The notes under the pieces are model-generated. The model searched no databases. It saw nothing but the letters and a program-made list of their open reading frames with translations, and was not told where the DNA came from. From Morinoia aosen (taxonomy: Eukaryota; Arthropoda; Malacostraca; Amphipoda; Talitridae): a stretch of DNA of 64,000 nt. Numbering within the stretch: the stretch's first letter is position 1; every line of letters starts with the position of its first letter. The DNA lies in contig CM059577.1 in assembly GCA_030386875.1 (NCBI GenBank), forward strand, positions 23,447,038 to 23,511,037, read 5' to 3'. A program made the translations under genes and the position numbers. Of the stretch, positions 24,601 through 33,796 are shown piece by piece.

Positions 24601-27600
24601 AACTTTGAGCGGCCAGATAACTTTGAGCGGCCAGATAACTTTGAGCGGCCAGATAACTTTGAGCAGCCAGATAACTTTGAGCGGCCAGATAACTTTGAGC
24701 GGCCAGATAACTTTGAGCGGCCAGATAACTTTGGGCGGCCAGATAACTTTGAGCGGCCAGATAACTTTGAGCGGCCAGATAACTTTGAGCGGCCAGATAA
24801 CTTTGAGCGGCCAGATAACTTTGAGCGGCCAGATAACTTTGAACGGCCAGATAACTTTGAACGGCCAGATAACTTTGAACGGCCAGATAACTTTGAACGG
24901 CCAGATAACTTTGAACGGCCAGATGACTTTGAACGGCCAGATGACTTTGAACGGCCAGATGACTTTGAACGGCCAGATGACTTTGAACGGCCAGATGACT
25001 TTGAACGGCCAGATGACTCTGAGCGGCCAGATGACTCTGAGCGGCCAGATGACTTTGAACGGCCAGATGACTTTGAACGGCCAGATGACTTTGAACGGCC
25101 AGATGACTTTGAACGGCCAGATGACTTTGAACGGCCAGATGACTTTGAACGGCCAGATGACTTTGAACGGCCAGATGACTTTGAACGGCCAGATGACTCT
25201 GAACGGCCAGATGACTCTGAGCGACCAAATGACTCTGAGCGGCCAAATGACTCTGAGCGGCCAAATGACTCTGAGCGGCCAAATGACTCTGAGCGGCCAA
25301 ATGACTCTGAGCGGCCAAATGACTCTGAGCGGCCAAATGACTCTGAGCGGCCAAATGACTCTGAGCGGCCAAATGACTCTGAACGGCCAAATGACTCTGA
25401 ACGGCCAAATGACTCTGAGCGGCCAAATGACTGAGCGGCCAAATGACTCTGAGCGGCCAAATGACTCTGAGCGGCCAAATGACTCTGAGCGGCCAAATGA
25501 CTCTGAGCGGCCAAATGACTCTGAGCGGCCAAATGACTCTGAGCGGCCAAATGACTCTGAGCGGCCAAATGACTCTGAGCGGCCAAATGACTCTGAGCGG
25601 CCAAATGACTCTGAGCGGCCAAATGACTCTGAGCGGCCAAATGACTCTGAGCGGCCAAATGACTCTGAGCGGCCAAATGACTCTGAGCGGCCAAATGACT
25701 CTGAGCGGCCAAATGACTCTGAGCGGCCAAATGACTCTGAGCGGCCAAATGACTCTGAGCGGCCAAATGACTCTGAGCGGCCAAATGACTCTGAGCGGCC
25801 AAATGACTCTGAGCGGCCAAATGACTCTGAGCGGCCAAATGACTCTGAGCGGCCAAATGACTCTGAGCGGCCAAATGACTCTGAGCGGCCAAATGACTCT
25901 GAGCGGCCAAATGACTCTGAGCGGCCAAATGACTCTGAGCGGCCAAATGACTCTGAGCGGCCAAATGACTCTGAGCGGCCAAATGACTCTGAGCGGCCAA
26001 ATGACTCTGAGCGGCCAAATGACTCTGAGCGGCCAAATGACTCTGAGCGGCCAAATGACTCTGAGCGGCCAAATGACTCTGAGCGGCCAAATGACTCTGA
26101 GCGGCCAAATGACTCTGAGCGGCCAAATGACTCTGAGCGGCCAAATGACTCTGAGCGGCCAAATGACTCTGAGCGGCCAAATGACTCTGAGCGGCCAAAT
26201 GACTCTGAGCGGCCAAAATGACTCTGAGCGGCCAAAATGACTCTGAGCGGCCAAAATGACTCTGAGCGGCCAAAATGACTCTGAGCGGCCAAAATGACTC
26301 TGAGCGGCCAAAATGACTCTGAGCGGCCAAAATGACTCTGAGCGGCCAAAATGACTCTGAGCGGCCAAAATGACTCTGAGCGGCCAAAATGACTCTGAGC
26401 GGCCAAAATGACTCTGAGCGGCCAAAATGACTCTGAGCGGCCAAAATGACTCTGAGCGGCCAAATGACTCTGAGCGGCCAAATGACTCTGAGCGGCCAAA
26501 TGACTCTGAGCGGCCAAATGACTCTGAGGGGCCAAATGACTCTGAGGGGCCAAATGACTCTGAGGGGCCAAATGACTCTGAGGGGCCAAATGACTTTGAG
26601 GGGCCAAATGACTTTGAGGGGCCAAATGACTTTGAGGGGCCAAATGACTTTGAGGGGCCAAATGACTTTGAGGGGCCAAATGACTTTGAGGGGCCAAATG
26701 ACTTTGAGGGGCCAAATGACTTTGAGGGGCCAAATGACTTTGAGGGGCCAAATGACTTTTGAACTCTAAATTCTTTTCGAAGCACAAATGAACATCTCCC
26801 CCCCTCCCTCCCCCCCCCACACACGCAGGGGAGTACGCGGGGTTCGACGAGACGCAGCCGACGAGCAGGTCGGGCGGGAAGGCGGAGGTGGTGGCAGCGC
26901 TGCAGCGCAAGCACGGCTACGGCTGCGTCGTGATGGTCGGCGACGGTGCCACCGACATGGAGGCCTGCCCTCCCGCACAAGCCTTTATTGGTCAGTTATA
27001 CCCTCCTCTTTCAAATGTAAATTTGTAAAAAGCAATTTTTGCTAGTTTTTTTTAGTAGTGATTTATATTATTAAATAGAAAAATTATTTTTCATTCATTT
27101 TTAGTTTTTTGCTCGTGCTAATTTGTTTTAAATGGAAAAATCAATTTTTTGTTCGTGCTAGTTTTTTGTAAATTTCTATATCAGTTTTTTTATCGGATTT
27201 TCTGTTTTTGAGCCTTCGAATGTTTGTTCAAGAATTTTGTCGTTATTCCTTTTTTGAGCCTAGTGACGATTGATATTTTTTTTACTTTTTTATTGAATTT
27301 GTTTGATTTTTTCTGCTCGGTTTCACTTCCAAAATAGATCTTAAACGTTTCACGTATATCTTTCTAAATGAAATACGGATATATACTGTTGTAATTTTTT
27401 CCTATGCTGAAAAAAATTGCAATAATTAAATTCGTTGATATTTCTTAAACGCTCGTTTCCGTGCACATTGGAATAGTAAATTTTCTCTGTCATCAGTAGG
27501 TGACTCTCACTTGAGAAGAAGGTATTGGAGCTGGATCTGGTAATTATAGGTAATCCTTACGATTGAAAACATTTTATCACTTGCACGTATTTTAAAAAAA

Positions 27601-28853
27601 GTTTTGCGCTACAAAACGGTCTGGAAACTTTGTAACAATGAGGCCATTTCGTCTCACCTTCCAGTGAAGGTTAGCTTGTTAGGAACAGCGTAAAATGTTC
27701 CTTGGACAACACCCCTCAGGGGGATGCAGCTATTGTATCAATGGGAATTAGCAAATTAGCACTCCCAGGGGGAAATGAGTGAGGGCCTGAGCTGAGAGTT
27801 AGGCAGGCCTTCTTTTTGTTGAAATAAAATGTTTTTTGATATGCTAAGGACCACCTTTTTCAGGTTCACTGCTGTCCTGTTTTTCAGCACCTACTACTTT
27901 CTTCTTCGATTTTGTCGACTTTGGGCTTGTTTCATGAACTTCTTTTTCAACTTACTGTTTCTATACCCTTTCTTCATAGATTCCGCATTCCCTTAACTCC
28001 ATACTAAATGGTGCCTTCCTTCTTCCTCCTTTTGGATCACATTTATTGCGAATAGGGAGGCTTAAAGTAACTAAAAATCTAATCCTTGAACAACATTGTT
28101 GAGCGTATATATTGATCGTTGTACCCTATACCTGAGCCATCTGAAACCACAAATGGATGTTGGTTATTCTTTAGCCTCTCGTCTGGAGTTTTTCACCAGC
28201 GCATTTACGTGCGTCGAATCAATTACGAGCTGTAGAAACCATTTAACTATAAACAGGTTAATGGATTTCAGCTTTGAAAAATCCCCACCTAGTTTTAGCA
28301 GTATTTTTTCATGGACCATGTTTCATGTCTTCATCGTTTCTCCTTCAACATGGTTCATCTTCGTAATGATTCACGTGCGCTCCACACGGTACGTGCCCAG
28401 TACGAAATATTGAAAGCTCACGTTCGCCTAAAGTTTCTCCTCAAATGAGTCCATGATAACAAACGCATCAGTTATACATCATTTTCTCCCGATAACAAAC
28501 GCATCAGTAACACGTCATTTTCTCCCGAAAACAAACGCATCAGTAACACGTCATTTTCTCCCGATAACAAACGCATCAGTAACACGTCATTTTCTCCCGA
28601 TAACAAACGCATCAGTAACACGTCATTTTCTCCCGATAACAAACGCATCAGTAACACGTCATTTTCTCCCGATAACAAACGCATCAGTAACACATCATTT
28701 TCTCTGGATAATGAACACACCAGTAACCAGAAACACTTTGTTTTCTCCCCAGGCTTCGGCGGCAACGTGGAGAGAGAGGCGGTGAAGAGCAAAGCGCCGT
28801 TGTACGTGACCAGCTTCCACACCCTCAGACAACAGCTCTGTAACAAGCACTGA
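18558..28853 (+). CDS. PSPH: Phosphoserine phosphatase, complete gene (5 coding exons)
   Basis: The cytosolic HAD-superfamily enzyme makes the last step of the phosphorylated serine pathway: O-phosphoserine to L-serine plus phosphate, Mg-dependent. The coding join is 18558-18694, 20223-20357, 23465-23610, 26829-26990 and 28753-28853: 681 nt, 226 residues, against 225 for the human enzyme. Motif I is DVDST (nucleophile D19, acid/base D21) and E28 follows. Motif II is SGGF with S108, the conserved lysine is K157, and motif III is GDGATD with D178 and D182. Each position is one lower than in human, as expected for the shorter N-terminus. All four introns are GT-AG and phases match (2, 2, 1, 1). 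The gene spans over 10 kb mainly because introns 2 and 3 hold long tandem arrays. No frameshift or missing key residue is seen. The 5' noncoding exon and poly(A) site were not located. Confidence 0.97.
18695..18955 (+). repeat. Diverged tandem copies of the exon 1 donor in intron 1
   Basis: The junction sequence AAGATGTGAGCCTTCTTT recurs downstream in degenerate form. The donor-like GT or equivalent lies near 18730, 18773, 18809, 18854, 18899 and 18941, and one more good copy (GGGAAGATGTGAGCCTTCTC) is at 19328-19347. Spacing alternates at about 35 and 44 nt, giving a period of about 79 bp; TTTATTTATC and TCTATGTATC tracts recur between copies. This looks like an old tandem amplification that includes the exon end. 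Confidence 0.75.
19542..19921 (+). repeat. Dispersed ~370-bp repeat family, copy C (PSPH intron 1)
   Basis: A full-length copy: the head CCCCTCAGGGGGATACAACT, ATGGGAATTAGCGCTCCCAG, a pyrimidine-rich body, GGTTAGGGAGGCTTAAACTA and a tail of AATCT units. It lies in the same sense as the host gene. Confidence 0.9.
19930..20072 (+). repeat. Tail-end fragments of the dispersed family
   Basis: Two partial 3' ends follow copy C. 19930-19965 has AGGGAGACTTAAACTAAC plus AATCTAATC. 19966-20072 starts at ATACTAAATGGTGCCTTC and ends with AGGGAGGC and AATCTAATCTA. They look like 5'-truncated insertions or duplicated tails, typical of target-primed retrotransposition. Confidence 0.75.
20195..20222 (+). 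promoter_or_regulatory. Branch point and 3' splice site of PSPH exon 2
   Basis: A perfect TACTAAC lies at 20195-20201, 22 nt before the acceptor AG at 20221-20222. Using this AG keeps the reading frame (codon AT + C); the next AG 7 nt downstream would break it. Confidence 0.85.
20223..20357 (+). CDS. PSPH: PSPH coding exon 2
   Basis: Encodes residues 46-90 (cap region, TQEAMRG to LLTPGI) plus two bases of the K91 codon. The exon end ACTCCAGGGATAAA and its donor GTGAGTGTC form the founder unit of the 29-bp array that follows. The second copy lacks 4 nt in the donor (AAAGTGTCTT), so the first strong competing donor lies two units downstream. Confidence 0.96.
20344..23190 (+). repeat. 29-bp tandem array derived from the PSPH exon 2/intron 2 junction, ~97 copies
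   Basis: The unit is ACTCCGGGGATAAAGTGAGT followed by GTCTTCTGC. The first unit is the real exon end and donor. Nearly every later unit keeps ATAAA/GTGAGTG, a consensus-quality 5' splice site. Variants include CCAGGG, CACACCGGGG and single changes. The right edge (about 23095-23190) holds decayed units (GGTGATATAGTGAGCACTCC). As 29 is not a multiple of 3, all three - strand frames are open with an 87-nt peptide period. Frames of up to 990 codons there are artefacts. Confidence 0.97.
23465..23610 (+). CDS. PSPH: PSPH coding exon 3
   Basis: Acceptor CTTTCCTGCTGGCAG, then AGAGTTGGTG; joined to exon 2 it restores a lysine codon. It encodes residues 92-139, with motif II VSGGF (S108) and ANRLKFYFD. 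Donor GATG/GTGAGTG, phase 1. Unlike exons 1 and 2, its donor is not repeated downstream. Confidence 0.96.
23611..24408 (+). other. PSPH intron 3, left unique part
   Basis: AT-rich intron. From about 24280 the sequence already shows diverged 18-19-nt units (TTCTGAGCCGCAAGTTGG, TTCTGAACTACTAATTAAC, TTTGAAGCACAAGTGAAA, TTTGAACTGCCTAATGAT). These are the decayed left edge of the following array. Confidence 0.6.
24409..26762 (+). repeat. 18/19-bp tandem array in PSPH intron 3, ~130 copies
   Basis: The unit is TTTGAGCGGCCAGATAAC (18 bp). It changes in zones: CAGATAACTTTG, CAGATGACTTTG (from about 24920), CAAATGACTCTG (from about 25210), then a 19-bp AAAATG version (about 26213-26460), then GAGGGGCCAAATGAC to the end. 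One unit is short at about 25430 (AATGACTGAGCGG). Frames of 600-860 codons on both strands come from the 18-nt period and are artefacts. Decayed units continue to about 26800, ending about 30 nt before the exon 4 acceptor. Confidence 0.96.
26829..26990 (+). CDS. PSPH: PSPH coding exon 4
   Basis: The acceptor is a C-rich tract plus CACACACGCAG. The exon encodes residues 140-193 ([12 protein letters not shown]157, [12 protein letters not shown]). D178 and D182 are the Mg-binding acid residues of motif III. Donor TTTATTG/GTCAGTTA, phase 1. The exon is far more GC-rich than its introns. Confidence 0.97.
26991..27710 (+). other. PSPH intron 4, AT-rich part
   Basis: No gene. The first 200 nt show weak degenerate repetition of TTTTGCTCGTGCTAGTTTTTT. 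Confidence 0.5.
27711..28085 (+). repeat. Dispersed ~370-bp repeat family, copy D (PSPH intron 4)
   Basis: Full-length copy with head CCCCTCAGGGGGATGCAGCT, the pyrimidine-rich body and an AAAAATCTAATCC end. There is an internal 10-nt duplication near the head (TTAGCAAATTAGCACTCCC). Same sense as PSPH. Confidence 0.9.
28455..28750 (+). repeat. 36-bp tandem array ending at the PSPH exon 5 acceptor, ~8 copies
   Basis: The unit is GATAACAAACGCATCAGTAA followed by CACGTCATTTTCTCCC. The last, diverged copy runs into TTTTCTCCCCAG, the real 3' splice site at 28752. Each unit therefore carries a branch-point-like CAGTAAC and a TTTTCTCCC pyrimidine tract but lacks the AG (CTCCCGA). Confidence 0.93.
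28753..28853 (+). CDS. PSPH: PSPH coding exon 5 and stop
   Basis: Encodes residues 194-226, from [12 protein letters not shown] to the C-terminus NKH, then TGA at 28851-28853. GFGGNV is the conserved end of the phosphatase core. Confidence 0.96.
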
Positions 28854-31177
28854 ACCCACCTCGTCATCAGTCTACTATGTGAACATTTGTTCACATTATG
28901 TGCTCACTTCGCGTGAGCACATCGTCAGCGCACGCTTGAACGCGATTTGTATTTGTACGAAAGGTTTCTCGAAAACATGAATCCTGCCCCACGACTAGTG
29001 GATTGGCAACAATTTTATACAAGATGGCGCATTCTTTGGGTAAAACTCAGAGCTTTTGTAATTGATCTTGATCCGAGAGGGGCAAAGCAAAATTTTGTTG
29101 AGCTGATATCGAGCACGCGATGCTCGACAGCTATGAAATTTTTGATCTCTGACAAGGTTAGAAGCTTGAAAATTTAGCCTTGAACTCGTTGGTTTTCATC
29201 AGGTAGAAATCTTTTAACGATTTGAAAGTATTTAAAACGCACCTTGTGTCCTAAATGTTAGCATTCTCAGCAGATCTTTACATCTGAGAAATGTTGCTCG
29301 GTTATGTTAGAGAAAATCGTAGTACAATGTTGAATAGGGTACTAGGAGAACAAATTGCTTATGCTTTCTGCACCGCAACAATTCTTGTAGTATACATTCA
29401 ATGTATCGTATATGCGCGAGGTATACATCCAACATATACACATTGTAATACACATTAATATACATCTAGCATGCGCGCATCGTAGCATAGAACCAGCACC
29501 GTACCACACACCTAACATACACGCATCGCACTGTGCACACAATATACACGTATCGTAGTATAGATTCACTGTACATGCATTGTCTTATACACCCAACACA
29601 TGCAGTGCACTATACATCCAGTACACACGCATGTCCTACACACCCAATATACGCGCATCATAATGTACATGCAATTTCACACGCGGACGTGATACACGCG
29701 CGTAGATTTTATGCTGTAATTTTATATGATCTTCTGGAAGCCTCATCCGCTGTCTAGATCTGTTCGTTGATCAGAGTATTTTTTTTTACGATATTTGTAT
29801 CTGTATGATAGTTTTAGGTTTAGTAAATAGATGATGTTTGTGTTTTTGTGTGCCGAAGTTTGACTTCCATGAACTTTGTCACCAGTGGAGATTTTTTGAC
29901 AGGCAACAAGCCGACAATTTTGGACTTTAGCTTAGTCACCAAGTCCAACTTTAGAAAAAATTACTTTGCGTTAGCAACAAGTTAAACTTTTGGGGAAATT
30001 ACTTTGCTTTAAATTAGAATTTAGAAGAAGTATATTCATTCTTTTTTTAATTGTAGTACAGACTGATGAATGCACGACGAGTTGGTTATTGTTCTGCTAC
30101 ACTCAGACAGTCGAGTGTGTCATGCAGCAGTCCCGGCGGAGACACGTCTGAGATTATGTCCAGCAATAATGGTGTAACTACGCCACTATGTGTTGTGTTG
30201 CTGCAGCCCGAATGCTGCACTCATGTTATTATAGGCTTTAGCATCTCCGACGTTGTTAGGACTGAGACATTTCTGTCTTGACTGCGGTAGTGTGGTTACA
30301 ATGAATTTCTAAGCGAGTAATAATTGTCTGAAGGTGCAGAATGTTGCCTCGTATGCTATATGGTGACTCGCTCTACGCGGCTTATTATACGCAAAATGCT
30401 GCGCGCAACATGCTGTCTTTAGTATAATACAAAACTGCGATAATTTATTCATGAGGCAGGTGCTACAGAAGTACCAGTTCACAGTAAATTAGTTTTGTGT
30501 TGAGTGCTGTATTGGACCACAGATGACACTCGAGTTATGGGTGTCGTGCCTGTGTGTCATGTGTTGTTGGGGTACTGTGCAGTGTAGGCAGATTTTTGTA
30601 GGCGTGTGGCGCTGCATGGCATATAGTGCATAATATCAAGCATCATCACGCATCATGTCGTGCATCACGCAGTGTATGGTGTGTACCGTGCTAAGGTACG
30701 GCTCATCTTACCTTGCAACGTACCCTCATGTTGTAAATCTCTCACTACATCGAATTATCCTCCTCTTTCGAGCATTGAGGGGCGCCTTAATTCTCATGTT
30801 CTTTTGTCACCAACTTTAAGTTTTTAGGATAGTTTGTAGAAAGTTTATTTTATTGTGGTTCTTGATCGTCTTCCCTTTGAGGAAAATGATGAAAACTTAC
30901 TTGTAAGTTCCATGATATTTCTCTGTAAGCGCGCATCAGTTGGACGATGGTTGCCCTCTCAAGAATGTCATCGTGTTAGAGCAAATGCTGTGATAAAAAC
31001 TAGTTTATAAAGAAACTGTATTGTGACACGGGTAAGCCCTTGCAAGTATCTAGGGGCAAATTTTCTTAATTTACAATGATGTTGGAGGCAACCTCATGCT
31101 GGGTGTGAACAACACGCTCTGTGTTTTTCCTTTTTAGTTGTGTACACGGCAGGCGTTTTGACGGACGTGTTAGTGGC
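28854..31177. other. Intergenic / PSPH 3' region
   Basis: No second gene is recognised. The PSPH 3' UTR starts here. I see no clear canonical AATAAA in the first few hundred bases, so the 3' end is not assigned. Short open frames (60-76 codons) lack motifs. Confidence 0.45.
29385..29690 (+). repeat. Degenerate ~27-bp tandem repeat, ~10 copies
   Basis: Diverged units of the type TACACCCAACATACACGCAT followed by CGTA recur (ATACATCCAACATATACACA, ACACAATATACACGTATCGTA, ATACATCCAGTACACACGCAT, ACACCCAATATACGCGCATCA). This is an old array with no coding meaning. Confidence 0.75.
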
Positions 31178-31268
31178 ACTCTACTGGCGTGTGGCGCTCG
31201 ACTGGCGTGTGGCGCTCGACTGGCGTGTGGCGCTCGACTGGCGTGTGGCGCTCGCCTGGCGTGTGGCT
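31178..31268 (+). repeat. 18-bp tandem repeat, 5 copies
   Basis: The unit CTGGCGTGTGGCGCTCGA is repeated five times with minor end variants. On the - strand it reads as a TPVERH peptide repeat within a 60-codon frame, which I do not accept as a gene. Confidence 0.93.
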
Positions 31269-31333
31269 CTTCACAGATGTGATATTTAACAGCTCATTAG
31301 AGCACCACAGGGTTTGAGTATAATGTGAAGCAA

Positions 31334-31690
31334 ACCCCTCAGGGGGATGCAACTATTGTGTCCATGGGAATTAGCACTCCCGGGGAGAATATGTGAGGTC
31401 CCGAGCTTTACGTTTTCGTATGCTTTCCTTTTGTTGAAATAAAATAGCTTTTGGTTTTGTAACGGACCGTCTTTTTCGGTTCACTGCTGACCAGTTTTGC
31501 AGCACTTACTACTTTCTTCTTAACTTTTATCATGCTTCATAAACTTCTTTCTCAAGATATAGTTTCTATGCATCTTGTGCATAGATACCGCGTTCCCCAA
31601 AGTCTATACTAAATGGTACCTTCCTTCATCCTCTCTGAGAAACGCTGTTGTTGTGGTTAAGGAGACTTAAACTAACATCCAATCTCCCTT
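31334..31690 (+). repeat. Dispersed ~370-bp repeat family, copy E
   Basis: Head ACCCCTCAGGGGGATGCAAC, the same pyrimidine-rich body, end GGAGACTTAAACTAACATCC. Tail-like fragments follow to about 31810 (TTAGGGAGATTTTAACCAAC and a second copy), probably further truncated or duplicated 3' ends. Confidence 0.87.
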
Positions 31691-31810
31691 CATTGCATAC
31701 TAAATGCGGCCTTGCTTCTTCCTGTCTTGGGAACACATGTGGTTAGGGAGATTTTAACCAACTTATAAAATCTGGGCTTAGGGAGATTTTAGCTAACTTA
31801 TACCCTAACC

Positions 31811-32560
31811 TTTATGTAAACAAAAACCCAGTCTTCGATTCGTTGACTCGGTGATTCCCTATAACCCCTTCCTCTGCAGTCTCCATAGTGTAGGTCTGTA
31901 CGTGTAACACTTTTTGTTTGATGTCTCTTCGACACAATTTAGGTTTCGGTTCTTGTTGTTTTTTGCAATTGTTGCGAGAATAATAATTTTTGTTTCTCAT
32001 AGTAATTATGCTCAAGTGAATTACGTTAGTTCATTTTGTTGTTTAGTTTTGAAAAGGATTAAAACTCGAACGAATGTTTTTTTTTCTTGCGCTGTAACTT
32101 CCCATGAACGCAAGAGTTCGACTCTACTTTTCTGCTGGATTTCGTTGAATTATTCAAAATATGTTATACATTGTGCCACGGAATGTTTTAGAATAGAATA
32201 GAATACCAAGCAACAGGCGCTGTAAATTCCTTGTTAGAGCTGATATGAGCAGTAAGTAAAACGAGAGTGTTGTAACTTAAAATAGTACTTTAGTGCACCG
32301 TATAGTATGATACCATGTATGTATGATACCATGTTAGGGCTAATAAGGAAGTTTGCGTGTATTATACCACTTAGTCGCTGGTACTTTTTGAATCAATTTT
32401 AGAGTTGGTATCCACGATACCACCTGCGCAGGGATACAAACAACCGCAGCTGCTCAGCAACAGGGGCTGATAACAAATACAACCCGCGGTAATTTGTGCG
32501 AAAGTATGCAGACGTGTTCACCGCGAGATACCCGAGTAATTCGCCTTATTAATCGTGCGT
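31811..32560. other. No gene recognised
   Basis: AT-rich intergenic sequence; a 95-codon + strand frame at 31914-32201 has no domain features. Confidence 0.45.
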
Positions 32561-32925
32561 TCCCTCAGGGGGATACAATTATTGTATCTATAGGAATTAG
32601 CGCTCCCAGGGGAACCATGTGAGGGCCCGAGCTAAAGGTTAGGTAGGCTTCCTTATGTTGAAATAGAATAGGTTTTGTTTTGTTACGGACCATCTTTTTT
32701 CGGTTCACTGCTGTCCTGTTTTTCTGCACCTACTACTTTCTTCTTCAACTTTAATCTTGTTTCATGAACTTCTTTCTCATCTTACTGTTTCTATGCCCTT
32801 TCTGCATAGATTCCGCGTTGCCTAATATCCATACTAAATGGTGCCTTCCTTCTTCCTCTCTTCGATACGCTCTTTTTCTGTAGCGGTTAGGGAGGCTGAA
32901 ACTAACCTATAATCTAATCTTATGT
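32561..32925 (+). repeat. Dispersed ~370-bp repeat family, copy F
   Basis: One of the best-preserved copies: head TCCCTCAGGGGGATACAATT, GCGCTCCCAGGGG, the full body, GCGGTTAGGGAGGCTGAAAC and tail TATAATCTAATCTTA. Confidence 0.9.
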
Positions 32926-33509
32926 AAAACCGTAAATTGTTTACCCAGCTGCTATGAATGAAACTCGTGTCCCTAGTGCAAGTTGAATGCCGCGTTTTGA
33001 CACTTTCGCCGTGGCAAATTTAGGATGTCCCCTCCCCCTTCCCTCCCTCGCCTGACACCCCGTTAATAATAGCTTGTGCTCATTCTGACTCGGCTGTTAA
33101 ATGCGCTACTTCACCGCCGTCTAGGTAAAAGTCTGCGCTTACGAAGAAGAGTTGCGCCAAAAGGCTTATTGATGTGTTCACTAATGTTTACGTTTATTTT
33201 TTTCTGAAGCTATGAGTAAAAAGTTGCCACTCGTAGCCGGTGATTTTGAAGTTGATTCCCGACAACCGAAAACTAGTTTTTTCGAGTCGAAACGCATTCG
33301 AGCTGCGATCCTCGAATTCTATGTAGTGGGCAATAAAATTCTGACAAATTGGTTGATCTCTGCGCCTTGTGCATCGTGGGGCAGACACGCTGATCGTTCC
33401 TCGTAGCATGCGAACTGGCTGTTGTGTGTTCCGTGCTAAATGTTCCATTTTATCAATCTTCGGTCGTTAAAATGCGCCTACGGGGGTAAAAAATTTGCTT
33501 CATTCTATT

Positions 33510-33796
33510 CCGATCACCCGTATGGGGAAACTAATGGAATTTGACGCTCATAGGGGGAATGCGAGGTCTCGAGCTATAGGGTGCGTATCCCTTCACTGCT
33601 GACCTGTTTTTCAGCACCTATTTTCTTCAACTTTTTGTTTCGTGAACTTCTTTCTCACCTTACTGTTTCTATGCACCTTGTGCAAAAATTTCGCCTTCCC
33701 TGAAGTCCGTTCTAAATGGTGCTTGCCTCCTCCCCCTTCGAAACGCTTTACTTTTTTAGCGGTTAGGGAGGCCAAAACTAACATCTAATCTAAAGA
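33510..33796 (+). repeat. Dispersed ~370-bp repeat family, copy G (diverged)
   Basis: The head is strongly diverged (GATCACCCGTATGGGGAAAC) and part of the middle is deleted. From CTGACCTGTTTTTCAGCACC on, it follows the family to AGCGGTTAGGGAGGCCAAAA and an AATCTAA tail. It is an older copy. Confidence 0.8.

Noticed and set aside
24360-26980. Frames of 600-860 codons on both strands over the 18-bp array
   Set aside because: Same reason; overlapping frames on both strands cannot all be real, and no frame carries a recognisable domain outside the repeat.
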